From: Nematostella vectensis
Lineage: Eukaryota > Cnidaria > Anthozoa > Actiniaria > Edwardsiidae
DNA: 64,000 bases
Direction: 5' to 3'
Assembly (NCBI RefSeq): GCF_932526225.1
Contig: NC_064038.1
Coordinates: forward strand, 1-64,000
The notes below the pieces were generated by a model. It did no database searches. It saw nothing but the letters and a program-made list of their open reading frames with translations, and was not told where the DNA came from. How positions within the stretch are numbered: position 1 is the stretch's first letter; the number at the start of each line of letters is the position of its first letter. Of the stretch, positions 33,185 to 49,289 are shown in pieces. The translations under genes were made by a program, and so were the position numbers.

Positions 33185-34467
33185 GTAAAGGTTCCTTAAA
33201 ACACGGAGAACCGCAATTCCAGATCCCTTTTCATCATGAAAAGATTACGTTGTAAAAATGTTCGGCTCGATTCTAACCAGTATGGAGCATGCCTGTATGC
33301 TGTCATCAAACTATCAAGGGGTGGATAAATAATATTTCGAAAAGATATTTTTTTAAAAGAAAAGTCGACGATCTGTCCCATAATAATAATAATAATAATT
33401 AGTTTATTTTTCACTTTCGCAGTCCATGGACTGAATTACAGTGACGGTCAATTACGCATACATATAAATATATAATTACCATATAATTTACACATGATAT
33501 ATTGATAATTCACTCCAAGCCTGAGGTTGCAAACTTTACGCTAACAAAATTTCCGAACCTGTCGGTTTTGGTTGCTAGAGTGACATGGTCTTTAGGTCTT
33601 AAGTTGTAGTGCGAGGACTGGTTAATTATGCGTTTGTGTATTAGGAGATGGAGTGGATTGTCAGGAGTGACCTTACGGATAAACTTACTGCATGCTATTT
33701 TCCTGCGCTCCTCAAGGGTGGGAATACCAGCCTTGGCCAGCGCGTCCGCATAGGGGATAAATGGGAATATGATAGCCAAAGCGCGCCTATGGATCCGCTC
33801 CAGATCTTGCGATAAATATTTTGGAAGATTGGCAAAGACTACGCATGCGTACTCCAGGATAGAGCGCACGAGACAGCAGTAAATGCTAACAAGGTCCCCT
33901 TGTGGGACACGACTCTTCTTGAGTTGCCTTATTGCGTAAAGGCGCCTGTTAGCTTTCTTCACTACGTACTCGCAGTGAGCAGCCCATGTCAGATCGTTGG
34001 AAATGTACACGCCGAGTAGCTTAAATGATGTCACTTCCTCAATATAGGTGCCACCGGTGGCAATGGGTTGAAGCTCGCAGCTATTGTAGTGAAGAAAGCT
34101 TACACGCATCTCCTTGCATTTCGTTGGATTAAGTTGCATGTTGTTATTACTGGCAAATTCTTGAATATCCGACACAATATACCTCATTAATGATGGTGAA
34201 TTCCTGGGAATAACTTCCATTACTGTAAGGTCGTCGACAAACTTTGCCCTCAAGCTCCATTTGTCGACAAGCTCGTTCACCATTACAGCAAATAATATAG
34301 GCGCTAATTTTGTGCCTTGTGGGATGCCCCCATTAAGCTTTCTAGGTTGAGATTTAAACGTGCCTATTTGGACAGACTGCGACCTTTCTAATAGGAAAGC
34401 AGCAACCCACCTTACTAAGCTAGAGTGCATGTCAGAACAGGATAACTTAGATAGTAATATCTTAGTA

Positions 34468-35169
<702 letters not shown>

Positions 35170-35444
35170 ATGTGCTCGCCTTGGGCTCCTTGAACCACGT
35201 AGACACAGAAGGGCAGATCTTAAAATGACGAACGAAACTTTTGCACGGATCCACGACACGTTTGTTGAGTATAATTCTCCCTTCTTCTCGGCAATGAGCT
35301 CCGCTAGCCTGGAGTGAAACTGTTGGCATTCGCTTGCCATTCCCCCTGTCGAGCCAAACACTAATGGTGTGAAAGTGGCCTGCTCTACTTCTAACACTCT
35401 AGTAGCGTACTGGCGCTTCTTTTCTGTTTCATGTTGCCTAAATA

Positions 35445-35445
<1 letters not shown>
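35170..35445 (-). pseudogene. LINE ORF2 3'-end fragment
   Basis: On the minus strand it encodes [20 protein letters not shown], then [19 protein letters not shown] and [20 protein letters not shown]. This block occurs at the C-terminus of cnidarian reverse transcriptase-type ORFs (from memory). It is cut off by the microsatellite on one side and by the 48-bp direct repeat on the other. Confidence 0.5.
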
Positions 35446-35520
<75 letters not shown>

Positions 35521-35538
35521 TATTATTATTATTATTAC

Positions 35539-35611
<73 letters not shown>

Positions 35612-35632
35612 ATTATTATTATTATCATTACC
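35446..35632. repeat. (ATT)n microsatellite, about 60 units
   Basis: Nearly pure ATT/TTA run with a few ACT and AAT interruptions. The poly-Ile, poly-Tyr and poly-Asn frames through it are artefacts. Confidence 0.95.
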
Positions 35633-35702
35633 TAGCCTCACCAAAAACAGTCCCCTTTTCCCCCTATGGTACCAAGCGAGCTTATGTCAGTCCGTTTTCC
35701 AG

Positions 35703-35779
35703 GCGTATTTATGGTAGAGACGGCGTACAGTCCGATGGCAAAGAGTGGCAGCAAGAACAAGGAAACGGTGTTTTACAAG
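35703..35779 (+). CDS. Exon 4 of the PAN/fibrinogen-like gene
   Basis: Acceptor TTTTCCAG at 35702, donor AAG|GTGCGA at 35780. The 77 nt enter in phase 1 and leave in phase 0, exactly what is needed between exons 3 and 5. It encodes VFMVETAYSPMAKSGSKNKE and TVFYK. The donor is weaker than the others. Confidence 0.65.
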
Positions 35780-35818
35780 GTGCGATCTTATCTCTAGAAT
35801 AAGGAGTTGTAACGGTAG

Positions 35819-38800
35819 GAGCCCGTCACTGTGATATAGGTACTATAAATGAGCCCATCACTAGGAGAGTACAGCTGTGATATAGGTACTATGAGTGAGC
35901 CCATCACTAGGAGCGTACAGCTGTGATATAGGTACTATGAGTGAGCCCATCACTAGGAGCGTACAGCTGTGATATAGGTACTATGAGTGAGCCCATCACT
36001 AGGAGCGTACAACTGTGATATAGGTACTATGAGTGAGCCCATCACTAGGAGCGTACAGCTGTGATATGGGTACTATGAGTGAGCCCATCACTAGGAGCGT
36101 ACAACTGTGATATAGGTACTATGATTGAGCCCATCACTAGGAGTGTACAACTGTGATATAGGTACTATGAGTGAGCCCATCACTAGGAGAGTACAACTGT
36201 GATATAGATACTATGAGTGAGCCCATCACTAGGAGCATACAACTGTGATATAGGTACTATGAGTGAGCCCATCACTAGGAGCGTACAACTGTGATATAGG
36301 TACTATGAGTGAGTCCATCACTAGGAGCGTACAGCTGTGATATAGGTACTATGAGTGAGCCCATCACTAGGAGCGTACAGCTGTGATATAGGTACTATGA
36401 TTGAGCCCATTCCTAAGAGCGTACAACTGTGATATAGGTACTATGAGTGAGCCCATCACTAGGAAAGTACAACTGTGATAAAGGTACTATGAGGGAGCCC
36501 ATCACTAAGAGCGTACAACTGTGATATAGGTACTATGAGTGAGCCCATCACTAGGAGAGAACAGCTGTGATATAGGTACTATGAGTGAGCCCATCACTAG
36601 GAGCGTACAGCTGTGATATAGGTATTATAAGAGAGCCCATCACTAGGAGCGTACAGCTGTGATATAGGTACTATGAGTGAGCCCATCACTAGGAGAGTAC
36701 AGCTGTGATATAGGTACTATGAGTGAGCCCATCACTAGGAGCGTACAGCTGTGATATAGGTACTATGAGTGAGCCCATCACTAGGAGCGTACAGCTGTGA
36801 TATAGTTACTATGAGTGAGCCCATCACTAGGAGCGTACAGCTGTGATATAGGTACTATGAGTGAGCCAATCACTAGGAGCGTACAACTGTGATATAGGTA
36901 CTATGAGTGAGCCCATCACTAGGAGCGTACAACTGTGATATAGGTACTATGAGTGAGCCCATCACTAGGAGCGTACAACTGTGATATAGGTACTATGAGT
37001 GAGCCCATCACTAGGAGCGTACAACTGTGATATAGGTACTATGAGTGAGCCCATCACTAGGAGCGTACAACTGTGATATAGGTACTATGAGTGAGCCCAT
37101 CACTAGGAGCGTACAACTGTGATATAGGTACTATGAGTGAGCCCATCACTAGGAGCGTACAACTGTGATATAGGTACTATGAGTGAGCCCATCACTAGGA
37201 GCGTACAACTGTGATATAGGTACTATGAGTGAGCCCATCACTAGGAGAGTACAACTGTGATATAGGTACTATGAGTGAGCCCATCACTAAGAGCGTACAA
37301 CTGTGATATAGGTACTATGAGTGAGCCCATCACTAGGAGCGTACAACTGTGATATAGGTACTATGAGTGAGCCCATCACTAGGAGCGTACAACTGTGATA
37401 TAGGTACTATGAGTGAGCCCATCACTAGGAGCGTACAACTGTGATATAGGTACTATAAGAGAGCCCATCACTAGGAGCGTACAGCTGTGATATAGGTACT
37501 ATGAGTAAGCCCATCACTAGGAGCGTACAGCTGTGATATAGGTACTATGAGTGAGCCCATCACTAGGAGCGTACAGCTGTGATATAGGTACTATGATTGA
37601 GCCAATTCCTAAGAGCGTACAACTGTGATATAGGTACTATGAGTGAGCCCATCACTAGGAGCGTACAACTGTGATATAGGTATTATAAGAGAGCCCATCA
37701 CTAGGAGCGTACAGCTGTGACATAGGTACTATGAGTGAGCCCATCACTAGGAGCGTACAACTGTGATATAGGTACTATGAGTGAGCCCATCACTAGGAGC
37801 GTACAACTGTGATATAGGTACTATGAGTGAGCCCATCACTAAGAGCGTACAACTGTGATATAGGTACTATGAGTGAGCCCATCACTAGGAGAGTACAGCT
37901 GTGATATAGGTACTATGAGTGAGCCCATCACTAGGAGCGTACAGCTGTGATATAGGTATTATAAGAGAGCCCATCACTAGGAGCGTACAGCTGTGATATA
38001 GGTACTATGAGTGAGCCCATCACTAGGAGAGTACAGCTGTGATATAGGTACTATGAGTGAGCACATCACTAGGAGCGTACAGCTGTGATATAGGTACTAT
38101 GAGTGAGCCCATCACTAGGAGCGTACAGCTGTGATATAGTTACTATGAGTGAGCCCATCACTAGGAGCGTACAGCTGTAATATAGGTACTATGAGTGAGC
38201 CCATTCCTAAGAGCGTACAACTGTGATATAGGTACTATGAGTGAGCCAATCACTAGGAGTGTACAACTGTGATATAGGTACTATGAGTGAGCCCATCACT
38301 AGGAGCGTACAACTGTGATATAGGTACTATGAGTGAGCCCATCACTAGGAGCGTACAACTGTGATATAGGTACTATGAGTGAGCCCATCACTAGGAGAGT
38401 ACAACTGTGATATAGGTACTATGAGTGAGCCCATCACTAGGAGCGTACAGCTGTGATATAGGTACTATGAGTGAACCCATCACTAGGAGCGTACAACTGT
38501 GATATAGGTACTATGAGTGAGCCCATCACTAGGAGAGTACAACTGTGATATAGGTACTATGAGTGAGCCCATCACTAGGAGCGTACAGCTGTGATATAGG
38601 TACTATGAGTGAACCCATCACTAGGAGCGTACAACTGTGATATAGGTACTATAAGTGAGCCCATCACTAGGAGCGTACAACTGTGATATAGGTACTATGA
38701 GTGAGCCCATCACTAGGAGTGTACAACTGTGATATAGGTACTATGAGTGAGCCCATCACTAGGAGCGTACAACTGTGATATAGGTACTATAAGTGAGCCC

Positions 38801-41800
38801 ATCACTAGGAGCGTACAACTGTGATATAGGTACTATGAGTGAGCCAATCACTAGGAGCGTACAACTGTGATATAGGTACTATGAGTGAGCCCATCACTAG
38901 GAGCGTACAGCTGTGATATGGGTACTATGATTGAGCCCATTCCTAAGAGCGTACAACTGTGATATAGGTATTATAAGAGAGCCCATCACTAGGAGCGTAC
39001 AGTTGTGATATAGGTACTATGAGTGAGCCCATCACTAGGAGTGTACAACTGTGATATAGGTACTATGAGTGAGCCCATCACTAGGAGTGTACAACTGTGA
39101 TATAGGTACTATGAGTGAGCCCTTCACTAGGAGTGTACAACTGTGATATAGGTACTATGAGTGAGCCCATCACTAGGAGTGTACAACTGTGATATAGGTA
39201 CTATGAGTGAGTCCATCACTAAGAGCGTACAACTGTGATATAGGTACTATGAGTGAGCCCATCACTAGGAGAGTACAGCTGTGATATAGGTACTATGAGT
39301 GAGCCCATCACTAGGAGCGTACAGCTGTGATATAGGTATTATAAGAGAGCCCATCACTAGGAGCGTACAGCTGTGATATAGGTACTATGAGTGAGCCCAT
39401 CACTAGGAGAGTACAGCTGTGATATAGGTACTATGAGTGAGCACATCACTAGGAGCGTACAGCTGTGATATAGGTACTATGAGTGAGCCCATCACTAGGA
39501 GCGTACAGCTGTGATATAGTTACTATGAATGAGCCCATCACTAGGAGCGTACAGCTGTGATATAGGTACTATGAGTGAGCCCATCACTAGGAGCGTACAA
39601 CTGTGATATAGGTACTATGAGTGAGCCCATCACTAGGAGCGTACAACTGTGATATAGGTACTATGAGTGAGCCAATCACTAGGAGCGTACAACTGTGATA
39701 TAGGTACTATGAGTGAGCCCATCACTAGGAGTGTACAACTGTGATATAGGTACTATGAGTGAGCCCATCACTAGGAGCGTACAGCTGTGATATAGGTACT
39801 ATGATTGAGCCCATTCCTAAGAGCGTACAACTGTGATATAGGTATTATAAGAGAGCCCATCACTAGGAGCGTACAGTTGTGATATAGGTACTATGAGTGA
39901 GCCCATCACTAGGAGTGTACAACTGTGATATAGGTACTATGAGTGAGTCCATCACTAGGAGCGTACAGCTGTGATATAGGTACTATGAGTGAGCCCATCA
40001 CTAGGAGCGTACAGCTGTGATATAGGTACTATGATTGAGCCCATTCCTAAGAGCGTACAACTGTGATATAGGTACTATGAGTGAGCCCATCACTAGGAGC
40101 GTACAACTGTGATATAGGTATTATAAGAGAGCCCATCACTAGGAGCGTACAGCTGTGACATAGGTACTATGAGTGAGCCCATCACTAGGAGCGTGCTACT
40201 GTGATAGAGGTACTATGAGAGAGCCCATCACTAAGAGCGTACAACTGTGATATAGGTACTATGAGTGAGCCCATCACTAGGAGAGTACAGCTGTGATATA
40301 GGTACTATGAGTGAGCCCATCACTAGGAGCGTACAGCTGTGATATAGGTATTATAAGAGAGCCCATCACTAGGAGCGTACAGCTGTGATATAGGTACTAT
40401 GAGTGAGCCCATCACTAGGAGAGTACAACTGTGATATAGGTACTATGAGTGAGCCCATCACTAGGAGCGTACAGCTGTGATATAGGTACTATGAGTGAGC
40501 CCATCACTAGGAGCGTACAGCTGTGATATAGTTACTATTGATGAGCCCACCACTAGGAGCGTACAGCTGTGATATAGGTACTATGAGTGAGCCCATCACT
40601 AGGAGCGTACAGCTGTGATATAGGTACTATGATTGAGCCCATTCCTAAGAGCGTACAACTGTGATATAGGTATTATAAGAGAGCCCATCACTAGGAGCGT
40701 ACAGTTGTGATATAGGTACTATGAGTGAGCCCATCACTAGGAGTGTACAACTGTGATATAGGTACTATGAGTGAGTCCATCACTAGGAGCGTACAGCTGT
40801 GATATAGGTACTATGAGTGAGCCCATCACTAGGAGCGTACAGCTGTGATATAGGTACTATGATTGAGCCCATTCCTAAGAGCGTACAACTGTGATATAGG
40901 TACTATGAGTGAGCCCATCACTTGGAGCGTACAACTGTGATATAGGTATTATAAGAGAGCCCATCACTAGGAGCGTACAGCTGTGACATAGGTACTATGA
41001 GTGAGCCCATCACTAGGAGCGTGCTACTGTGATAGAGGTACTATGAGAGAGCCCATCACTAAGAGCGTACAACTGTGATATAGGTACTATGAGTGAGCCC
41101 ATCACTAGGAGAGTACAGCTGTGATATAGGTACTATGAGTGAGCCCATCACTAGGAGCGTACAGCTGTGATATAGGTATTATAAGAGAGCCCATCACTAG
41201 GAGCGTACAGCTGTGATATAGGTACTATGAGTGAGCCCATCACTAGGAGAGTACAACTGTGATATAGGTACTATGAGTGAGCCCATCACTAGGAGCGTAC
41301 AGCTGTGATATAGGTACTATGAGTGAGCCCATCACTAGGAGCGTACAGCTGTGATATAGTTACTATTGATGAGCCCACCACTAGGAGCGTACAGCTGTGA
41401 TATAGGTACTATGAGTGAGCCCATCACTAGGAGCGTACAGCTGTGATATAGTTACTATGAGTGAGCCCATCACTAGGAGCGTACAACTGTGATATAGGTA
41501 CTATGAGTGAGCCAATCACTAGGAGCGTACAACTGTGATATAGGTACTATGAGTGAGCACATCACTAGGAGCGTACAACTGTGATATAGGTACTATGAGT
41601 GAGCCCATCACTAGGAGCGTACAACTGTGATATAGGTACTATGAGTGAGCCCATCACTAGGAGCGTACAACTGTGATATAGGTACTATGAGTGAGCCCAT
41701 CACTAGGAGCGTACAACTGTGATATAGGTACTATGAGTGAGCCCATCACTAGGAGCGTACAGCTGTGATATAGGTACTATGAGTGAGCCCATCACTAGGA

Positions 41801-44800
41801 GCGTACAACTGTGATATAGGTACTATGAGTGAGCCCATCACTAGGAGCGTACAACTGTGATATAGGTACTATGAGTGAGCCCATCACTAGGAGCGTACAG
41901 CTGTGATATAGGTACTATGAGTGAGCCCATCACTAGGAGTGTACAACTGTGATATAGGTACTATGAGTGAGCCCATCACTAGGAGCGTACAACTGTGATA
42001 TAGGTACTATGATTGAGCCCATTCCTAAGAGCGTACAACTGTGATATAGGTACTATGAGTGAGCCCATCACTAGGAGCGTACAGCTGTGATATAGTTACT
42101 ATTGATGAGCCCATCACTAGGAGCGTACAGCTGTGATATAGGTACTATGAGTGAGCCCATCACTAGGAGCGTACAGCTGTGATATAGTTACTATGAGTGA
42201 GCCCATCACTAGGAGCGTACAACTGTGATATAGGTACTATGAGTGAGCCCATCACTAGGAGCGTACAGCTGTGATATAGGTACTATGAGTGAGCCCATCA
42301 CTAGGAGCGTACAACTGTGATATAGGTACTATGAGTGAGCCCATCACTAGGAGCGTACAGCTGTGATATAGGTACTATGAGTGAGCCAATCACTAGGAGC
42401 GTACAACTGTGATATAGGTACTATGAGTGAGCCCATCACTAGGAGCGTACAACTGTGATATAGGTACTATGAGTGAGCCCATCACTAGGAGCGTACAACT
42501 GTGATATAGGTACTATGAGTGAGCCCATCACTAGGAGCGTACAGCTGTGATATAGGTATTATAAGAGAGCCCATCACTAAGAGCGTACAGCTGTGATATA
42601 GGTACTATGAGTGAGCCCATCACTAGGAGAGTACAACTGTGATATAGGTACTATGAGTGAGCCCATCACTAGGAGCGTACAGCTGTGATATAGGTACTAT
42701 GAGTGAGCCCATCACTAGGAGTGTACAACTGTGATATAGGTACTATGAGTGAGCCCATCACTAGGAGAGTACAACTGTGATATAGGTACTATGAGTGAGC
42801 CCATCACTAGGAGCGTACAGCTGTGATATAGGTACTATGAGTGAGCCCATCACTAGGAGCGTACAGCTGTGATATAGTTACTATTGATGAGCCCACCACT
42901 AGGAGCGTACAGCTGTGATATAGGTACTATGAGTGAGCCCATCACTAGGAGCGTACAGCTGTGATATAGGTACTATGATTGAGCCCATTCCTAAGAGCGT
43001 ACAACTGTGATATAGGTATTATAAGAGAGCCCATCACTAGGAGCGTACAGTTGTGATATAGGTACTATGAGTGAGCCCATCACTAGGAGTGTACAACTGT
43101 GATATAGGTACTATGAGTGAGTCCATCACTAGGAGCGTACAGCTGTGATATAGGTACTATGAGTGAGCCCATCACTAGGAGCGTACAGCTGTGATATAGG
43201 TACTATGATTGAGCCCATTCCTAAGAGCGTACAACTGTGATATAGGTACTATGAGTGAGCCCATCACTAGGAGCGTACAACTGTGATATAGGTATTATAA
43301 GAGAGCCCATCACTAGGAGCGTACAGCTGTGACATAGGTACTATGAGTGAGCCCATCACTAGGAGCGTGCTACTGTGATAGAGGTACTATGAGAGAGCCC
43401 ATCACTAAGAGCGTACAACTGCGATATAGGTACTATGAGTGAGCCCATCACTAGGAGAGTACAGCTGTGATATAGGTACTATGAGTGAGCCCATCACTAG
43501 GAGCGTACAGCTGTGATATAGGTATTATAAGAGAGCCCATCACTAGGAGCGTACAGCTGTGATATAGGTACTATGAGTGAGCCCATCACTAGGAGAGTAC
43601 AACTGTGATATAGGTACTATGAGTGAGCCCATCACTAGGAGCGTACAGCTGTGATATAGGTACTATGAGTGAGCCCATCACTAGGAGCGTACAGCTGTGA
43701 TATAGTTACTATTGATGAGCCCACCACTAGGAGCGTACAGCTGTGATATAGGTACTATGAGTGAGCCCATCACTAGGAGCGTACAGCTGTGATATAGTTA
43801 CTATGAGTGAGCCCATCACTAGGAGCGTACAACTGTGATATAGGTACTATGAGTGAGCCAATCACTAGGAGTGTACAACTGTGATATAGGTACTATGAGT
43901 GAGCACATCACTAGGAGCGTACAACTGTGATATAGGTACTATGAGTGAGCCCATCACTAGGAGCGTACAACTGTGATATAGGTACTATGAGTGAGCCCAT
44001 CACTAGGAGCGTACAACTGTGATATAGGTACTATGAGTGAGCCCATCACTAGGAGCGTACAACTGTGATATAGGTACTATGAGTGAGCCCATCACTAGGA
44101 GCGTACAGCTGTGATATAGGTACTATAAGTGAGCCCATCACTAGGAGCGTACAACTGTGATATAGGTACTATGAGTGAGCCCATCACTAGGAGCGTACAA
44201 CTGTGATATAGGTACTATGAGTGAGCCCATCACTAGGAGCGTACAGCTGTGATATAGGTACTATGAGTGAGCCCATCACTAGGAGTGTACAACTGTGATA
44301 TAGGTACTATGAGTGAGCCCATCACTAGGAGAGTACAACTGTGATATAGGTACTATGATTGAGCCCATTCCTAAGAGCGTACAACTGTGATATAGGTACT
44401 ATGAGTGAGCCCATCACTAGGAGCGTACAGCTGTGATATAGTTACTATTGATGAGCCCATCACTAGGAGCGTACAGCTGTGATATAGGTACTATGAGTGA
44501 GCCCATCACTAGGAGCGTACAGCTGTGATATAGTTACTATGAGTGAGCCCATCACTAGGAGCGTACAACTGTGATATAGGTACTATGAGTGAGCCCATCA
44601 CTAGGAGCGTACAGCTGTGATATAGGTACTATGAGTGAGCCCATCACTAGGAGCGTACAACTGTGATATAGGTACTATGAGTGAGCCCATCACTAGGAGC
44701 GTACAGCTGTGATATAGGTACTATGAGTGAGCCAATCACTAGGAGCGTACAACTGTGATATAGGTACTATGAGTGAGCCCATCACTAGGAGCGTACAACT

Positions 44801-47800
44801 GTGATATAGGTACTATGAGTGAGCCCATCACTAGGAGCGTACAACTGTGATATAGGTACTATGAGTGAGCCCATCACTAGGAGCGTACAGCTGTGATATA
44901 GGTATTATAAGAGAGCCCATCACTAGGAGCGTACAGCTGTGATATAGGTACTATGAGTGAGCCCATCACTAGGAGAGTACAACTGTGATATAGGTACTAT
45001 GAGTGAGCCCATCACTAGGAGCGTACAGCTGTGATATAGGTACTATGAGTGAGCCCATCACTAGGAGCGTACAGCTGTGATATAGTTACTATTGATGAGC
45101 CCATCACTAGGAGCGTACAACTGTGATATAGGTATTATAAGAGAGCCCATCACTAGGAGCGTACAGCTGTGACATAGGTACTATGAGTGAGCCCATCACT
45201 AGGAGCGTGCTACTGTGATAGAGGTACTATGAGAGAGCCCATCACTAAGAGCGTACAACTGTGATATAGGTACTATGAGTGAGCCCATCACTAGGAGAGT
45301 ACAGCTGTGATATAGGTACTATGAGTGAGCCCATCACTAGGAGCGTACAGCTGTGATATAGGTATTATAAGAGAGCCCATCACTAGGAGCGTACAGCTGT
45401 GATATAGGTACTATGAGTGAGCCCATCACTAGGAGAGTACAACTGTGATATAGGTACTATGAGTGAGCCCATCACTAGGAGCGTACAGCTGTGATATAGG
45501 TACTATGAGTGAGCCCATCACTAGGAGCGTACAGCTGTGATATAGTTACTATTGATGAGCCCACCACTAGGAGCGTACAGCTGTGATATAGGTACTATGA
45601 GTGAGCCCATCACTAGGAGCGTACAGCTGTGATATAGTTACTATGAGTGAGCCCATCACTAGGAGCGTTCAACTGTGATATAGGTACTATGAGTGAGCCA
45701 ATCACTAGGAGTGTACAACTGTGATATAGGTACTATGAGTGAGCACATCACTAGGAGCGTACAACTGTGATATAGGTACTATGAGTGAGCCCATCACTAG
45801 GAGCGTACAACTGTGATATAGGTACTATGAGTGAGCCCATCACTAGGAGCGTACAACTGTGATATAGGTACTATGAGTGAGCCCATCACTAGGAGCGTAC
45901 AACTGTGATATAGGTACTATGAGTGAGCCCATCACTAGGAGCGTACAGCTGTGATATAGGTACTATAAGTGAGCCCATCACTAGGAGCGTACAACTGTGA
46001 TATAGGTACTATGAGTGAGCCCATCACTAGGAGCGTACAACTGTGATATAGGTACTATGAGTGAGCCCATCACTAGGAGCGTACAGCTGTGATATAGGTA
46101 CTATGAGTGAGCCCATCACTAGGAGTGTACAACTGTGATATAGGTACTATGAGTGAGCCCATCACTAGGAGCGTACAACTGTGATATAGGTACTATGATT
46201 GAGCCCATTCCTAAGAGCGTACAACTGTGATATAGGTACTATGAGTGAGCCCATCACTAGGAGCGTACAGCTGTGATATAGTTACTATTGATGAGCCCAT
46301 CACTAGGAGCGTACAGCTGTGATATAGGTACTATGAGTGAGCCCATCACTAGGAGCGTACAGCTGTGATATAGTTACTATGAGTGAGCCCATCACTAGGA
46401 GCGTACAACTGTGATATAGGTACTATGAGTGAGCCCATCACTAGGAGCGTACAACTGTGATATAGGTACTATGAGTGAGCCCATCACTAGGAGCGTACAG
46501 CTGTGATATAGGTACTATGAGTGAGCCAATCACTAGGAGCGTACAACTGTGATATAGGTACTATGAGTGAGCCCATCACTAGGAGCGTACAACTGTGATA
46601 TAGGTACTATGAGTGAGCCCATCACTAGGAGCGTACAACTGTGATATAGGTACTATGAGTGAGCCCATCACTAGGAGCGTACAGCTGTGATATAGGTATT
46701 ATAAGAGAGCCCATCACTAGGAGCGTACAGCTGTGATATAGGTACTATGAGTGAGCCCATCACTAGGAGAGTACAACTGTGATATAGGTACTATGAGTGA
46801 GCCCATCACTAGGAGCGTACAGCTGTGATATAGGTACTATGAGTGAGCCCATCACTAGGAGCGTACAGCTGTGATATAGTTACTATTGATGAGCCCACCA
46901 CTGGGAGCGTACAGCTGTGATATAGGTACTATGAGTAAGCCTATCACTAGTATCGTACAACTGTGATATAGGTACTATGAGTGAGCCCATCACTAGGAGC
47001 GTACAACTGTGATATAGGTACTATGAGTGAGCCAATCACTAGGAGCGTACAACTGTGATATAGGTACTATGAGTGAGCACATCACTAGGAGCGTACAACT
47101 GTGATATAGGTACTATGAGTGAGCCCATCACTAGGAGCGTACAACTGTGATATAGGTACTATGAGTGAGCCCATCACTAGGAGCGTACAGCTGTGATATA
47201 GGTACTATGAGTGAGCCCATCACTAGGAGCGTACAACTGTGATATAGGTACTATGAGTGAGCCCATCACTAGGAGCGTACAACTGTGATATAGGTACTAT
47301 GAGTGAGCCCATCACTAGGAGCGTACAGCTGTGATATAGGTACTATGAGTGAGCCCATCACTAGGAGTGTACAACTGTGATATAGGTACTATGAGTGAGC
47401 CCATCACTAGGAGCGTACAACTGTGATATAGGTACTATGATTGAGCCCATTCCTAAGAGCGTACAACTGTGATATAGGTACTATGAGTGAGCCCATCACT
47501 AGGAGCGTACAGCTGTGATATAGTTACTATTGATGAGCCCATCACTAGGAGCGTACAGCTGTGATATAGGTACTATGAGTGAGCCCATCACTAGGAGCGT
47601 ACAGCTGTGATATAGTTACTATGAGTGAGCCCATCACTAGGAGCGTACAACTGTGATATAGGTACTATGAGTGAGCCCATCACTAGGAGCGTACAGCTGT
47701 GATATAGGTACTATGAGTGAGCCCATCACTAGGAGCGTACAACTGTGATATAGGTACTATGAGTGAGCCCATCACTAGGAGCGTACAGCTGTGATATAGG

Positions 47801-49032
47801 TACTATGAGTGAGCCAATCACTAGGAGCGTACAACTGTGATATAGGTACTATGAGTGAGCCCATCACTAGGAGCGTACAACTGTGATATAGGTACTATGA
47901 GTGAGCCCATCACTAGGAGCGTACAACTGTGATATAGGTACTATGAGTGAGCCCATCACTAGGAGCGTACAGCTGTGATATAGGTACTATGAGTGAGCCC
48001 ATCACTAGGAGCGTACAACTGTGATATAGGTACTATGAGTGAGCCCATCACTAGGAGCGTACAACTGTGATATAGGTACTATGAGTGAGCCCATCACTAG
48101 GAGCGTACAGCTGTGATATAGGTACTATGAGTGAGCCCATCACAAGGAGTGTACAACTGTGATATAGGTACTATGAGTGAGCCCATCACTAGGAGCGTAC
48201 AGCTGTGATATAGGTACTATGATTGAGCCCATTCCTAAGAGCGTACAACTGTGATATAGGTATTATAAGAGAGCCCATCACTAGGAGCGTACAGTTGTGA
48301 TATAGGTTCTATGAGTGAGCCCATCACTAGGAGCGTGCTACTGTGATATAGGTACTATGAGTGAGCCCATCACTAGGAGCGTACAACTGTAATATAGGTA
48401 CTATGATTGAGCCCATCACTAGGAGCGTACAACTGTGATATAGGTACTATGAGTGAGCCCATCACTAAGAGCGTACAACTGTGATATAGGTACTATGAGT
48501 GAGCCCATCACTAGGAGAGTACAGCTGTGATATAGGTACTATGAGTGAGCCCATCACTAGGAGCGTACCGCTGTGATATAGGTATTATAAGAGAGCCCAT
48601 CACTAGGAGCGTACAGCTGTGATATAGGTACTATGAGTGAGCCCATCACTAGGAGCGTACAACTGTGATATAGGTACTATGAGGGAGCCCATCACTAGGA
48701 GCGTACAACTGTGATATAGGTACTATGAGTGAGCCAATCACTAGGAGAGTGCAGCTGTGATATAGGTACTATGAATGAGCCCATCACTAGGAGCGTACAG
48801 CTGTGATATAGGTACTATGAGTGAGCCCATCACTAGGAGCGTACAACTGTGATATAGGTACTATGTGTGAGCCCATCACTATTAGCGTACAACTGTGATA
48901 TAGGTACTATAAGAGAGCCCATCACTAGGCGCGTACAACTGTGATACAGGTACTATGAGTGAGCCCATCACTAGGAGAGTGCAACTGTGATACAGGTACT
49001 TTGAGTGAGCCCATTACTAGGAGTGTACAACT
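35819..49032. repeat. 46-bp minisatellite filling intron 4 (13.2 kb)
   Basis: About 287 units of GTGATATAGGTACTATGAGT, GAGCCCATCACTAGGAGC and GTACAACT (or GTACAGCT). Variant units (tattataagagagcc, gttactattgatgagcc, cattcctaagagc, gcgtgctactgtgatagagg) recur in the same order. The rare gcgtgctact unit sits at 40191, 41019, 43365 and 45205, which are 18, 51 and 40 exact units apart. This shows block duplication in register. No gene. Confidence 0.95.
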
Positions 49033-49121
49033 ATGGGAGGAGGAGGGGGGTGAATAGGTTCGCGGATCGGCGGATACAGCATGTGTCCCTAGTGGGCTTC
49101 TAACACTGTTTTTGTTTCCAG

Positions 49122-49174
49122 ATTCCCAGTGGGTCAAACAACTTCAACTCGTCTTGCCGGTACACAGTTTATCC
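49122..49174 (+). CDS. Exon 5 of the PAN/fibrinogen-like gene
   Basis: Acceptor TTTGTTTCCAG at 49121, donor CC|GTAAGT at 49175. The 53 nt enter in phase 0 and leave in phase 2, encoding IPSGSNNFNSSCRYTVY. The only frame that joins exon 6 without a stop is this one. Confidence 0.7.
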
Positions 49175-49289
49175 GTAAGTAAGGTTTTTTTTCTAAATAA
49201 TAATCACTCCACATATATTCCTATCATCATCATTATCATAATCTATCCACGATAGCCTGCCTGTATCAAAATTCTTATTGTATAACTGT

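Noticed and set aside
33196-33414. Continuation of exon 3 past 33184
   Set aside because: The frame stays open to 33255, but GTAAAG at 33185 is a plausible donor and the sequence beyond shows no fibrinogen similarity; phase matching with exon 4 supports the shorter exon.
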